DNA of 64,000 nt from Nocardioides immobilis (GCF_003515065.1 NZ_QXGH01000009.1:62001-126000); one strand, 5' to 3'. Numbered from the stretch's first letter, positions 1 to 8,139 are shown. Notes: generated from the letters alone by a model not told the origin. Made by a program: numbers and translations.

Positions 1-668
1 TCCGGGTGGGCGCTGAGGTGGGCGCCGGCGTCCTCGCCGTCTCCGACGACGACGTTGAGCACGCCCTTGGGCAGACCCGCTGCCTCGAACTCCTTCATCA
101 GCTCGAGAGCGATGAGGGGCGCGTGCTCGTCCGGCTTGAGTACGACGGTGTTCCCCGCCGCGAGCGCCGGGGCGACCTTCCAGACGATGACGAGCAGCGG
201 GATGTTCCACGGCACGATCGCGGCGACGACCCCGAGCGGCTCTCGGCGCAGGATGCCCTCGGCCGGGACCGGGCCGATGGCCGGTCCGGACTTCTCGAAC
301 TCGTACTCCGCGGCCTGAGCGGCGAGGTACTGCATCTGGGCGACGGAGAGGCCGATGTGGAGTGCCCCCGTCACCCGAATGGTGACGCCGTTCTCACGCG
401 TCTGGAGCGCGGCGAGCTCCTCGAGCCGGCCCCCGAGACGGAGCGCGACGTCGTTGATGAGGGCGGCCCGCTCGGCCGGCGGTGTGTTGCGCCAGGTGCC
501 CTCGGCGTGCGCGGCCTTGGCGGCGGCCACGGCGGCGTCGACCTCGGCGACGCCACCCTTGGCCACCGTGGCCACGAGCTCGCCGGTCGCGGGGCTACGG
601 ATCTCGTACTTGTCGTCGGTGTCGACCCACTCACCGTTGATGTGGAGGGGGTAGTGCGGAACGCTCAT
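1..668 (-). CDS. Aldehyde dehydrogenase, N-terminal part (runs off the window edge)
   Basis: Only the first 222 or so residues lie inside the window. They form the N-terminal NAD-binding half of an NAD(P)-dependent aldehyde dehydrogenase, which oxidises an aldehyde to the acid. Visible marks are an NGEWVDT start, the segment VPWNIPLL, VVLKPDE with the cofactor-binding Lys, and GDGEDAGAHLSAHP just before the edge. The catalytic Cys and Glu lie outside and cannot be checked. The ATG at 668 has AGGAG about eight bases upstream. The acyl-CoA ligase gene ends 36 bp upstream on the same strand, so the two are probably co-transcribed, with ligase first. Confidence 0.9.
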   Translation of the reverse strand, partial: MSVPHYPLHINGEWVDTDDKYEIRSPATGELVATVAKGGVAEVDAAVAAAKAAHAEGTWRNTPPAERAALINDVALRLGGRLEELAALQTRENGVTIRVTGALHIGLSVAQMQYLAAQAAEYEFEKSGPAIGPVPAEGILRREPLGVVAAIVPWNIPLLVIVWKVAPALAAGNTVVLKPDEHAPLIALELMKEFEAAGLPKGVLNVVVGDGEDAGAHLSAHP

Positions 669-704
669 GGGACTGCTCCTGTTTTCGGAAGGGGTGAGGG
701 ATGG

Positions 705-2273
705 TCAGCCGACCTGGCGGTCGCGGCCTTGCCAGAACGGCGCTCGAAGGGTCCGCTTGTCGACCTTCCCCGCGGGGTTGACCGGCAGCTCGTTGAGGAA
801 GTCGACCGTCTTGGGGGCGGAGACCGAGCCCAGGACTGCCTTGACGTGTCCCTTGAGCCGCTCGACCAAGGCGTCGTCGGCGGACACGCCGTCCTTGACG
901 ACGACGAACGCGTGGACCGCCTCTCCCCACTTCTCGTGCGGGATGCCGACGACGGCCGCCTGCGCCACGTCTGCGTCCTCGAGGAGGACGTCCTCGACCT
1001 GACGCGGGAACACGTTGAAGCCGCCGCTGACGACCATGTCCTTCTTGCGGTCGACGAGGTAGAGGAAGCCGTCCTCGTCGAGCCGGCCGATGTCACCGGT
1101 GTGCACCCAGCCGTCGCGCAGCGCCTCGGCGTTGCGCGAGGCGTCGACGTACCCGAGCATCTGGCCGAGCTGCTTCGAGCAGATCTCGCCCACCTCTCCG
1201 ACCGGCAGGACGTTGTCCTCGTCGTCCTGGATTGAGACCTGGGTCTGGAACATCGGGCGGCCGGCGGAGGCCAGTCGCTTCAGGGCCAGCTCGCTGTCGA
1301 CGCGATGGTCGTTCTTCCGCAGGCAGGAGATGTAGCCCGGCTCCGTGCCGGCGTAGGTCTGGATGAAGATCGGCCCGAACGCCTCCAGGGCGTCGCGCAG
1401 CCGGTCAGGGGCGATCGGGGAGCCGGCGTAGATCATCGTCTTGAGCGACGAGAGGTCGTACGACGCGCGCTTCGGGTTGTCGAGCAGCAGGTAGATGATG
1501 GTCGGGACCACGGCGGTCGCGGTAATGCCGTGTCCCTCGATCGCCGACAGCAGGGTGTCCACCTCGAGGCCGGGAAGCATGACGTTCGTCCCGCCCCGGA
1601 GGAAGGTCGGGTGGACGAAGATCTGGGTGAAGTGGGTCAGCGGCGCCCCGTGGGCGAAGACCTCGCCCTGCTGGATGTCACCGATCTCGATGCCCGCGGT
1701 GATGCTGTAGTGGGCCCAGGTGAAGTGCGACTGCACCACGCCCTTGGGCTCACCGGTGCTGCCGGAGGTGAAGAGGACGTAGGCCTCGTCGTGCTCATCG
1801 ATGGCGACCTCGGGACGCTGCGCCGACTGGGCGGCGACGAGCCCGTCGAACGGGTGGTCCGTGGAGTCGGCCGGGTCGCCCCCCACACGGATGAAGCGGT
1901 CGAGCTTCGGCAGGTCCGCGCGCATCTCCTCGACCACAGCGTCGAAGGACGCGTGGTAGATGATCGTGGTCGCCGCTGTCTGGTCGAGGTTGGCTCGGTG
2001 GACCGAGGCTGCTGCTCGCGCCGGCATCTGCACCAGCACGCCGCCGGCCTTCCAGATGCCGTGCTGCGAGGGGATGAACTCGAGCGAGTTCGGCAGGAGC
2101 AGCCCGACCCGCTCGCCCTTCTGGAGGCCGAGCGAGACCAGTGCGTTCCCGATCTGGTTCGACCACTCGCGCAGCTCACCGTAGGTGATGCGCCTCTCGC
2201 CGTCGATGACGGCGACCGACGGGGTGTAGTACCCGCAGGCCCGGTCAAGAACGTCCGGCATGGTGCCCCACAT
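705..2273 (-). CDS. Acyl-CoA ligase (class I adenylate-forming, FadD-like)
   Basis: This 522-residue enzyme activates a carboxylic acid to its CoA thioester through an acyl-AMP intermediate. It carries the ATP-binding loop TSGSTGEPKG near residue 170, the HTGD hinge followed by GFLYLVDRKKDMV, and the C-terminal PAGKVDKR with the adenylation Lys. The reading frame stays open further upstream, but homology begins at about MPDVLDRA, so I start at ATG 2273 (AGGAG very close upstream); ATG 2261 is an equally reasonable start. It heads an operon with the aldehyde dehydrogenase downstream. A CCCCCC-TT-GGGGGG palindrome lies about 104 bp upstream. Substrate unknown. Confidence 0.9.
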   Translation of the reverse strand: MWGTMPDVLDRACGYYTPSVAVIDGERRITYGELREWSNQIGNALVSLGLQKGERVGLLLPNSLEFIPSQHGIWKAGGVLVQMPARAAASVHRANLDQTAATTIIYHASFDAVVEEMRADLPKLDRFIRVGGDPADSTDHPFDGLVAAQSAQRPEVAIDEHDEAYVLFTSGSTGEPKGVVQSHFTWAHYSITAGIEIGDIQQGEVFAHGAPLTHFTQIFVHPTFLRGGTNVMLPGLEVDTLLSAIEGHGITATAVVPTIIYLLLDNPKRASYDLSSLKTMIYAGSPIAPDRLRDALEAFGPIFIQTYAGTEPGYISCLRKNDHRVDSELALKRLASAGRPMFQTQVSIQDDEDNVLPVGEVGEICSKQLGQMLGYVDASRNAEALRDGWVHTGDIGRLDEDGFLYLVDRKKDMVVSGGFNVFPRQVEDVLLEDADVAQAAVVGIPHEKWGEAVHAFVVVKDGVSADDALVERLKGHVKAVLGSVSAPKTVDFLNELPVNPAGKVDKRTLRAPFWQGRDRQVG

Positions 2274-2376
2274 AACTCCTACTTCCTGCTGCGTGATGCG
2301 GCGTGCTGTTGTGATCGAGCCACGAACGTAGGTCCGGCGGTGTGACGTGGACGACACCTCAGGGGATGAAGAGGCA

Positions 2377-2390
2377 CCCCCCTTGGGGGG
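2377..2390. promoter_or_regulatory. C-run/G-run palindrome upstream of the acyl-CoA ligase
   Basis: A perfect palindrome CCCCCCTTGGGGGG lies between the divergent ligase and SMR genes. Similar C-run/G-run sites lie upstream of other operons in the first 16 kb. An operator role is inferred from position and recurrence only. Confidence 0.4.
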
Positions 2391-2478
2391 AGCCCCCACC
2401 AGCGCCTCACCCCAGTGGAGGGCGGATGCCCTCCCGTCGGGAGACTCGCCGGCGCCGGGTGACGCCTAGCGTCCGGAC

Positions 2479-2790
2479 ATGACGTACTTGCTTCTGGCCA
2501 TCGCCATCGCGGTCGAGGTGCTCGCAACCAGCGGGCTGACGGCGACGGCCGGCTTCACCCGACCGCTGCCGACGCTGCTCGTCGTGTCCGGCTACGCGGC
2601 TTCCTTCGCGCTCATCGCGCAGGTGGTGCAGCGGATGCCGGTAGGAGTCGTGTACGCCGTGTGGTCAGGCGTAGGAACGGCGGCGGTCGCCGGCATCGGC
2701 GTGATGTTCCTGGGCGAGTCGCTGGGCCCTGTGAAGGTGCTCGGGCTGGCGCTGGTCGTGGTTGGCGTCGTAGCGCTCAATCTCGGTTGA
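2479..2790 (+). CDS. SMR-family small multidrug efflux transporter
   Basis: This 103-residue protein has four hydrophobic helices and almost no loops, the size and layout of the small multidrug resistance family (EmrE, QacE, Gdx). These act as dimers that exchange protons for cationic drugs, quaternary amines or guanidinium. The essential membrane-embedded acidic residue is present as Glu13 in AIAVEVLATSGL, and the family segments YAVWSGVG and GESLGPVK follow. The gene is monocistronic, divergent from the acyl-CoA ligase and convergent with the SnoaL-like genes, with a strong hairpin just after its stop. Which SMR subgroup it belongs to cannot be decided from sequence alone. Confidence 0.9.
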   Translation: MTYLLLAIAIAVEVLATSGLTATAGFTRPLPTLLVVSGYAASFALIAQVVQRMPVGVVYAVWSGVGTAAVAGIGVMFLGESLGPVKVLGLALVVVGVVALNLG

Positions 2791-2820
2791 GCCCGCCACC
2801 CGTTCTGCGGCCCCGGGAAT

Positions 2821-2860
2821 GGCAAGTGGCCGGAGCCCCCCGGGTCTCCGGCCACTTGCC
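2821..2860. terminator. Bidirectional hairpin terminator
   Basis: A perfect 15-bp stem (GGCAAGTGGCCGGAG and its complement) with a 10-base loop sits between the convergent SMR and SnoaL-like genes. There is no clear T-run on either side, as is common in high-GC actinobacteria. Confidence 0.75.
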
Positions 2861-2874
2861 TGTCCGTGGGTGCG

Positions 2875-3360
2875 TCAGCCGAGCGACGCGGGGTCGAAGC
2901 CCTCTTCCCAGTAGTGCGGCGTGATGATCGGCAGTCCGAGCTGCTGGAAGAGCGGGTTCTCGTTGAGGAACGTCGACTCGAGGATGATCTTCCCGTTGTC
3001 GTCGAACTGCAGGAACGTCGAGCCCTTGCTCGTCAGCGTCCGCCCGTCGACGGGCAGGCCGCGGTACGTGTCAGCACCGGTCACCTCCCAGTCCCAGTGG
3101 ATCATCACGTGCCCGTTGCCGGCGAACGCCTCGGTGACGGTGATCTGCTGGACACCGAGACCGTTGGTCTGGTCCTTGTTCGAGAAGCCGGCGAGGCCCT
3201 CGGCGAACTCCTCGTCCGTGGAGATGGTGTCGCCCAAGTGGTCGTCAACCATGCGGGTCTCGACGCAGAAGTCCTCGGGCGCGGCGTAGAGCGCGCGGTG
3301 TGCGGCGAGGTCGTTGATGCGCGTGTCGGCCCAGCGCTTGGCGTATTCGATGTCGGTCAT
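2875..3360 (-). CDS. SnoaL-like / NTF2-fold protein (paralogue 1)
   Basis: This 161-residue protein has the size and pattern of the SnoaL-like NTF2 fold, a cone-shaped single domain used by polyketide cyclases, ketosteroid isomerases and limonene epoxide hydrolases. The segment NKDQTNGLGVQQ is nearly the same as NKDRTNGLGVHN in the next gene, so the two are tandem paralogues. The start at ATG 3360 is chosen because GAGAGGA lies just upstream and homology to the neighbour begins here. It is the last gene of a minus-strand run. No catalytic residues can be assigned with confidence; an isomerase, hydratase or ligand-binding role are all possible. Confidence 0.75.
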   Translation of the reverse strand: MTDIEYAKRWADTRINDLAAHRALYAAPEDFCVETRMVDDHLGDTISTDEEFAEGLAGFSNKDQTNGLGVQQITVTEAFAGNGHVMIHWDWEVTGADTYRGLPVDGRTLTSKGSTFLQFDDNGKIILESTFLNENPLFQQLGLPIITPHYWEEGFDPASLG

Positions 3361-3371
3361 GTCAGGTCCTC

Positions 3372-3833
3372 TCAGGCCGGGACGGCGGTCTTGGCGACGA
3401 ACTGGGGCTTGTGCACGCCCGGGTAGCCCACGGCGTTGAGGATGGCTCCGGAGTCCCACCAGGACGACTCCCGGACGATCTTCCCGTCCTCGTTGTAGAC
3501 GTGGAACGTGTGACCCTGCGTGAAGAACGGCTTGTCCGCCACGTCGAGTCCGATGAAGTTCGCGCAGTCCTCGGGCGTCCACTCCCATCGGATCAGGCCG
3601 CTGCGGTGGTCACCTTCGTAGCCACGGATCCGGAAGTTGTGCACGCCGAGGCCGTTGGTCCGGTCCTTGTTGGCGTAGAGGAAGAAGATCCGGGCCAGGT
3701 CACCCTTGTCGCGGATCTGGTACTGGTCGAGGATCGGGTCCTCGAACACGAAGTCGTCTGCGTACAGCTCGCAGATCGCCTCCGCGCTGTCGCGGAACGC
3801 CTTCAGCCACTTGACGGCAAACGCGTAGTTCAT
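3372..3833 (-). CDS. SnoaL-like / NTF2-fold protein (paralogue 2)
   Basis: This 153-residue SnoaL-like NTF2-fold protein starts MNYAFAVKWLKAF and contains YADDFVFEDP, typical of the first helix and strand of the fold. The ATG at 3833 follows GGAG by five bases. The gene ends 11 bp before the start of its downstream paralogue, so the pair is co-transcribed and could form a heteromer. Upstream lie a C-run/G-run motif and the terminator of the acyl-CoA dehydrogenase-like gene. Genes of this fold are common beside steroid and polyketide catabolism genes, and an SCP2 gene lies 1.5 kb away, but the reaction cannot be predicted. Confidence 0.75.
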   Translation of the reverse strand: MNYAFAVKWLKAFRDSAEAICELYADDFVFEDPILDQYQIRDKGDLARIFFLYANKDRTNGLGVHNFRIRGYEGDHRSGLIRWEWTPEDCANFIGLDVADKPFFTQGHTFHVYNEDGKIVRESSWWDSGAILNAVGYPGVHKPQFVAKTAVPA

Positions 3834-3928
3834 GAGCTCTCCTTCGTCGGGGATCGTGGACGGTCGGTCTCCGTTCGACGAGACGAACCCCACAGGACGA
3901 AGGTAGGAGCGCCCGCCCGGACGTGCTT

Positions 3929-3965
3929 CCCCCCACAGGAGGATCAGTACTGCTCTTCGGGGGGG
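3929..3965. promoter_or_regulatory. Split C-run/G-run element upstream of the SnoaL-like pair
   Basis: CCCCCC (3929-3934) and GGGGGGG (3959-3965) flank 24 bases about 100 bp upstream of the SnoaL pair. This is a looser version of the palindromes at 2377, 5832, 6907 and 15999. Regulatory role inferred. Confidence 0.3.
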
Positions 3966-3992
3966 ACGGCGCTCGCAGGCCCGGGCATGCAG

Positions 3993-4022
3993 AACGGCCC
4001 GCTCCCGAGGGAGCGGGCCGTT
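3993..4022 (-). terminator. Hairpin terminator of the acyl-CoA dehydrogenase-like gene
   Basis: A near-perfect GC-rich stem (AACGGCCCGCTCCC with its complement, 2-4 base loop) lies 10 bp past the stop of the minus-strand gene ending at 4032. It separates that transcript from the SnoaL pair. Confidence 0.75.
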
Positions 4023-4031
4023 CGGAGCTCG

Positions 4032-5297
4032 TCAGTCGTTGAGCTCGTCGGGAGCGAGCAGCTGCTCGCCGATGTAGGTGCACGACTGGTCGGAGTTGAG
4101 CGGCTGGAACATCGACGCTGCGGAGTCGCGATAGAGGCGCTCGAAGATGGCGCCCTTCTTGAACGACGACCCACCGACCAGGCTCATCGCGCGCTTCGTC
4201 ATGTGCATGACGTTCTCGGAGCAGAACGTCTTGGCGAGGCCGATGTAGGGGAAGCGCAGCTCGACGGGCCAGTTGTCGTCGTCGCCGTCGACGAGCTCCT
4301 GGCAGGTGCGGTACACGACCCGGCGGGACAGCTCGACGCGCGAGGCCATGTCGCCGATGCCGTCGATGATGTGGCCGACGTTGGACACCTTGGTCTCAGC
4401 GGCCGCGATCGCGCCGAAGGTGGCGCCGAGGGTCTTCTTCGAGAGCACCTCACGGGCCTCCTCGAGCACCCGGTACTGCATGCCCAGGTAGATGCTCGCG
4501 AACATCAGCGAAGCCCACTCGAGAACGCCGAACGCACCGGCGCGCCACTCGCACACGAACCCGTCCTCGGGGATGTAGAAACCCTCGAAGTGGATGGTGT
4601 GCGTGCCGGTGGCGTGCATGCCCAGGGCGTCCCAGGTCTTCTCGATCCGGATGCCGTCGCCCTGGCCGTTCTCGTCGACGTCGAACTCGGCCACGAAGAA
4701 GCTCTCGGCCTCGACCCGCTCCTCGAAGCTCTCGGGCAGGTTGCCCTCGGCGTCGGTGATCGTCGCGTTCGTGGTGACGATGTCGGAGGCCTCGCCGAGC
4801 GTGCCCCAGACCTTCTTGCCGTAGATCCTCCAGCCGCCTTCGGGCTGCGGGACGGCCTTCATGTCCGCGAGACCGGAGAAGCCGGCGCGCTGCTCCGAGA
4901 ACGGGCCGAAGACGATGTCGCCCTCGACGACGCGGCCGAGCCAGAGCTTGTTCTGCTCCTCGCTGAACAGACCCATGCACATGCCGACCATGATGAAGTG
5001 CATGTTGTAGGCCAGCGTGATCGCCGAATCGCCCCGGGAGAGCTCGCTGATGATCTTCGACGTCTGCAGGATGTTGCCACCCATGCCGCCGTACCGCTTC
5101 GGCACGGAGAAGGCGCCGAGGCCGGACTCCTTGAACTTCGCGATGGTCGGGTAGGCGAAGGTGTTCTCGATGTCGTACTTCGGGCCGATCTCGCGGAAGT
5201 ACGCCGACAGCTCCTGCGCCTTCTCGAACGCGGCGTCGAACTCCTCGTCGGTCATGTGGTCGACATCCTCGTGGAAGTCGCTCAACAGCTCAGTCAT
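4032..5297 (-). CDS. Acyl-CoA dehydrogenase-family flavoprotein (divergent)
   Basis: This 421-residue protein has the acyl-CoA dehydrogenase fold: an N-terminal helical domain, a central beta domain around RIYGKKVWGT, and a C-terminal helical domain. The central FAD-binding motif and the C-terminal catalytic region differ from classical members; instead of an EGTxEI segment it ends SLVGGSSFKKGAIFERLYRD, which is more like monooxygenase or unusual dehydrogenase members of the superfamily. It may therefore be an FAD-dependent dehydrogenase or an oxygenase-type enzyme. It lies 29 bp downstream of the SCP2 gene, whose product could carry its lipid substrate. Confidence 0.8.
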   Translation of the reverse strand: MTELLSDFHEDVDHMTDEEFDAAFEKAQELSAYFREIGPKYDIENTFAYPTIAKFKESGLGAFSVPKRYGGMGGNILQTSKIISELSRGDSAITLAYNMHFIMVGMCMGLFSEEQNKLWLGRVVEGDIVFGPFSEQRAGFSGLADMKAVPQPEGGWRIYGKKVWGTLGEASDIVTTNATITDAEGNLPESFEERVEAESFFVAEFDVDENGQGDGIRIEKTWDALGMHATGTHTIHFEGFYIPEDGFVCEWRAGAFGVLEWASLMFASIYLGMQYRVLEEAREVLSKKTLGATFGAIAAAETKVSNVGHIIDGIGDMASRVELSRRVVYRTCQELVDGDDDNWPVELRFPYIGLAKTFCSENVMHMTKRAMSLVGGSSFKKGAIFERLYRDSAASMFQPLNSDQSCTYIGEQLLAPDELND

Positions 5298-5326
5298 GTG
5301 GTGGCTCCTCTGTGTAGTCCGCGCCG

Positions 5327-5740
5327 TCAGCCGACGAGCAGGTCAGTGCGGCCGGCCTCGGCGAGGATGGCCTTGTAGGTCTCGAAGATCGGTCCGGTCA
5401 GCGGCAGCAGGGCGAGCGCGGTGGAGCGCTTGCCGTCGAGCTTGACCTTGCGCTGTGCCATCGCCAGCGTGAAGTTCAGCTTGCCCTGCCAGAACTTGTT
5501 GGCGTTGTCCGAGCTCATCCGCAGCTGGACCGTCGACGACGCCGCCTGCGCGGCATCCCCGACCAGCACCTTCTGCCCCGGGAAGTCGACGAGGATGTAG
5601 GCCTCGGGATCGGTCTGCTTGATGAGGACGACCAGGTTGCCGTCCTTGGTGGCCTCGACGAAAGCGGGCTCGACGACACAGGCCTCCATGGCCCTGCCGA
5701 TCAAGGCGTAGACCTCGTCGGCGTCCTTGAACGTGCTCAT
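5327..5740 (-). CDS. SCP2 sterol-binding domain protein
   Basis: This 137-residue single-domain protein resembles sterol carrier protein 2: an acidic N-terminal helix, a beta sheet around GNLVVLIKQTDPEAYILVDF, and a C-terminal helix after FWQGKLNFTLAMAQRKVKLDG. SCP2 domains bind sterols or fatty acyl-CoAs in a hydrophobic tunnel. The ATG at 5740 has a strong AGGAGGT seven bases upstream. It is the first gene before the acyl-CoA dehydrogenase-like enzyme, so delivery of a hydrophobic substrate to that enzyme is a reasonable inference. A CACCCTGGGGTG palindrome lies about 92-103 bp upstream. Confidence 0.85.
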   Translation of the reverse strand: MSTFKDADEVYALIGRAMEACVVEPAFVEATKDGNLVVLIKQTDPEAYILVDFPGQKVLVGDAAQAASSTVQLRMSSDNANKFWQGKLNFTLAMAQRKVKLDGKRSTALALLPLTGPIFETYKAILAEAGRTDLLVG

Positions 5741-5831
5741 TGGTGTACCTCCTGGTGCGGGCCCAGTGGGCGATTGGACAGCCGGCTTGCGGCCTCGCTC
5801 GACGATAGGGAGCGAGCATCGGCCGGGGCCT

Positions 5832-5843
5832 CACCCTGGGGTG
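5832..5843. promoter_or_regulatory. CACCCTGGGGTG palindrome upstream of the SCP2 operon
   Basis: A 12-bp inverted repeat CACCC-TG-GGGTG lies about 92 bp upstream of the SCP2 start, in the same relative position as the C/G palindromes of the neighbouring operons. Operator role inferred. Confidence 0.35.
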
Positions 5844-5887
5844 GGGGGTTGGACGTCCGAACGGGGGTTCTTCTCCCAACGCGCGGT

Positions 5888-6727
5888 CTAGCGCACGGCC
5901 GTCAGCGCCGACGGAGCCGTCAGGCCGTCCGGTTCGGCGACACCGGTCGGCATCGGCAGGAACCTGCTCAGGCCCTGAACAGCCAGGACGCACATCGCGA
6001 TGGTGGCAAGGGTCGCCGCCCAGACGAGGCCGCTGGAGAACTCAGGATCGTCCAGGTGGAGCGCGATGATGATCGGAGAGCCCAACCCGAAGTTCGCGGC
6101 GAAGAACGTCACGGGGAAGACGATGAAGAGACCGAGCAGGCCCCACGCTGAGGCCACGCGTCGCCAGAGCTGGACCGCGACGACGGTGAACAGGACGACC
6201 TGGGTGCCTTCGAGCACGCCGATCACGAGCGGGTAGTTCCAGATCCGGAGCTCGTAGGGACCGTAGTACGTGTAGACGCTCGTTCCCGTGCCGATCACCT
6301 CGAACACGCACGATGCGGCGATCTCGGCACCCCATACTGCGAACAGACCCCGGCGACTCAACCTGCCCTCGTAGATCCAGCGGCCGGCGTAGAGACAGGC
6401 GGCCGCGTAGAGGATGACGTAGCCGCTGTGGGTCCAGTTCGGCTGAACGACACCGAACGCCGTGAAGTGCGAGTACGCCGCACCCGGCGCGCCGTTGTGC
6501 GCGTCGTAGAACCACAGGTCGAAGGCGACGTCGTACAACGGCTCGGCGAAGGCCGCCACGCCGGCGGCGAGGATGGCCAGGACGTAGAACGGGGTGCGCT
6601 GCCGGACCCACATCCGCACCGCGATGACGAGCATCACCGCGACGATGGCCCAGCTTGCCCAGGTGAAGATGCTCTGCCAGGCCAGATCAAGCTCGTGCTG
6701 CATCACATCGACGGGCACACGTCCCAT
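5888..6727 (-). CDS. Seven-helix integral membrane protein, possibly AveC-like
   Basis: This 279-residue protein has about seven hydrophobic helices separated by short loops and a polar C-terminal tail rich in Ala, Pro and Thr. No signal peptide or catalytic motif is certain. The pattern EPLYDVAFDLWFY followed by NWTHSGYVILY reminds me of actinobacterial membrane proteins annotated as spirocyclase AveC family, but this is only a weak visual match. The ATG at 6727 follows GAGGAG at good spacing. It is monocistronic. Its position beside SCP2 and acyl-CoA genes hints at a lipid or terpenoid role, which is inference. Confidence 0.6.
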   Translation of the reverse strand: MGRVPVDVMQHELDLAWQSIFTWASWAIVAVMLVIAVRMWVRQRTPFYVLAILAAGVAAFAEPLYDVAFDLWFYDAHNGAPGAAYSHFTAFGVVQPNWTHSGYVILYAAACLYAGRWIYEGRLSRRGLFAVWGAEIAASCVFEVIGTGTSVYTYYGPYELRIWNYPLVIGVLEGTQVVLFTVVAVQLWRRVASAWGLLGLFIVFPVTFFAANFGLGSPIIIALHLDDPEFSSGLVWAATLATIAMCVLAVQGLSRFLPMPTGVAEPDGLTAPSALTAVR

Positions 6728-7044
6728 GGTCGCTCCTCTGTTGGATCGCGGCGGAACACCGCGCCGGGAAGGGCACGGTGCCCCGACCGTAAGAGGAGAT
6801 GCGCCGCGGGCACCTCACTCTCCGGGGTCAAAGGCAGGGCTCGATGGAGGGAGGCCGACGACGGGCACGTACCAGCGCGGGCCGCTCACAAGCACGACAA
6901 AGGTGCCACCCCGGGGTGATGTCGCCGACTCGCGGCAGACCTACGTTTCCGTACATGACCTCCCTGAGCTCCTGAACCCCGGCAGCCAGCATCGTGTCGG
7001 GATCTCAGAAGGCCCTTCTATCAGCACACGGAAGAAGCCCCGCG
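6728..7044. other. Intergenic region between divergent genes
   Basis: These 317 bp hold the promoters of the membrane protein (minus) and of the small-ORF/SGNH/gpsA group (plus). The one clear element is the palindrome CACCCCGGGGTG at 6907-6918. No RNA gene or repeat is recognisable. Confidence 0.5.
6907..6918. promoter_or_regulatory. Perfect CACCCCGGGGTG palindrome
   Basis: A 12-bp perfect inverted repeat lies between the divergent membrane-protein gene and the small coupled ORFs. It belongs to the same C-run/G-run group as the sites at 2377, 5832 and 15999. Confidence 0.4.
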
Positions 7045-7113
7045 ATGAAGACCGACCTGCACCACACAGCTCACACCCTCCTCGGCACCGCTAGCGCGGA
7101 GGTTGCGTCATGA
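7045..7113 (+). CDS. 22-residue ORF translationally coupled to the next small gene
   Basis: A very short ORF, MKTDLHHTAHTLLGTASAEV and two more residues, ends in a TGA that shares ATGA with the start of the next ORF. Only a weak GGAAG lies upstream. It has three histidines and no recognisable family. It could be a leader peptide that sets translation of the 44-residue protein, or simply chance; the ATGA overlap is the main support. Confidence 0.35.
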   Translation: MKTDLHHTAHTLLGTASAEVAS

Positions 7114-7244
7114 ACTGGCACCTCGCCACCGCGTCCGGTGACAGCATCGCCATCCTGCTCGCGGACATCCGACGCGCCGGCGGCACGATCGCCAGCTGCA
7201 GGCGGTGCGCCGAGGGCATGGTCGTGACCTGGTTCACCCGCTAG
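7110..7244 (+). CDS. 44-residue hypothetical protein
   Basis: A small ORF starting at ATG 7110 with GGAGG seven bases upstream. The sequence contains a helix-like ILLADIRRAGGTI followed by SCRRCAEGMVVTWF, with a CxxC pair that could bind metal. It overlaps the 22-residue ORF by ATGA and is followed 32 bp later by the SGNH hydrolase, so all may be co-transcribed. I do not recognise a family. The good ribosome site and coupling make a real gene likely. Confidence 0.5.
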   Translation: MNWHLATASGDSIAILLADIRRAGGTIASCRRCAEGMVVTWFTR

Positions 7245-7276
7245 CCGGGCGACCTCGAGATCACGGCGGAGCGGTC

Positions 7277-8059
7277 ATGACCAGCCAGCCCTCATGGGGA
7301 CCCCAACCCGTGCACCACGGGGACGCGCAGATCCCGCCCGTCGAGTACATCCGGTTCGCCGTACTCGGCGACTCTGCCTCCTGCGGGGTTGGCGACCCCA
7401 CTCCGCAGGGCTGGCGCGGATGGGCCAGGATCCTGGCCGATGCTGTCGCGGCCGAGCACCATGTCTCGTTCTGCAAGCTGGCGGTCCCCGGCGCCGTCGT
7501 CGCCGACGTACGGCGCGAGCAGCTCGCTGACGCACTGGCCCATCGTCCCGTCGTCGCCTCGTTGGTCGTCGGTCTCAACGACGTCATGCGCTCGACATGG
7601 GACCCCGGCCAGTTCCGCGCGGACCTCCTGCACTGCGCGGGCGAGCTGGCGCGCCACGGCGCACTCGTGATCACGGTGCGCTTCCACGACCACAGCCGGG
7701 TCTTCGGCCTGCCCCGGCTGCTGACCCGGCCGCTCCGCCGGCGGATCGAGGTCCTCAACGAGATCTACGACGAGGTCCACGCGCAGTATGGCGCCTTGCG
7801 GCTCGACCTCGGAGCCGACCCCGCCATCTACTCACGCGAGCTGTGGGCCTTCGACCGGCTCCACCCTTCTGAGCTGGGACACCGGCGGCTGGCCCGGCGG
7901 GTGGGAGAGCTCCTGAACGGCGAAGGCCTCCTCTTCCCGCTGCCATCCCTCACCTGCACCAGTCCCCGGCCGAGCCGTCGCGAGCAGGCCAGGGCCCTTG
8001 TCGTCGACATCGCGCCCTGGCTCTACCGCCGGTTCCGGGACCTGACCCATGGCCGATGA
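7277..8059 (+). CDS. SGNH/GDSL-family hydrolase
   Basis: This 260-residue protein is an SGNH-fold esterase or lipase. Block I is FAVLGDSASCGVGD with the nucleophile Ser, block III is VVGLNDVMR with the oxyanion Asn, and block V is FDRLHPSELGH with catalytic Asp and His. There is no signal peptide, so it should be cytoplasmic. The ATG at 7277 is chosen over an upstream one because GGAG precedes it and homology starts shortly after. It lies 80 bp upstream of gpsA, which suggests a role in glycerolipid or acyl-ester turnover (inference). The C-terminal 50 residues are basic and not part of the core. Confidence 0.85.
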   Translation: MTSQPSWGPQPVHHGDAQIPPVEYIRFAVLGDSASCGVGDPTPQGWRGWARILADAVAAEHHVSFCKLAVPGAVVADVRREQLADALAHRPVVASLVVGLNDVMRSTWDPGQFRADLLHCAGELARHGALVITVRFHDHSRVFGLPRLLTRPLRRRIEVLNEIYDEVHAQYGALRLDLGADPAIYSRELWAFDRLHPSELGHRRLARRVGELLNGEGLLFPLPSLTCTSPRPSRREQARALVVDIAPWLYRRFRDLTHGR

Positions 8060-8139
8060 GTCGATGTATCGATGACGGCGCGCGTCTGTCGATCGGCCCG
8101 CTGCCTGTCGTCGGAGTTCTCGGTTGAAGGAGATCCCGG

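Noticed and set aside
6..1235. 409-codon open frame on the plus strand
   Set aside because: Shadow of the aldehyde dehydrogenase and acyl-CoA ligase on the minus strand.
3411..5378. 655-codon open frame on the plus strand
   Set aside because: Antisense shadow of the SnoaL-like and acyl-CoA dehydrogenase-like genes; composition is Arg/Val/Asp-rich without family motifs.
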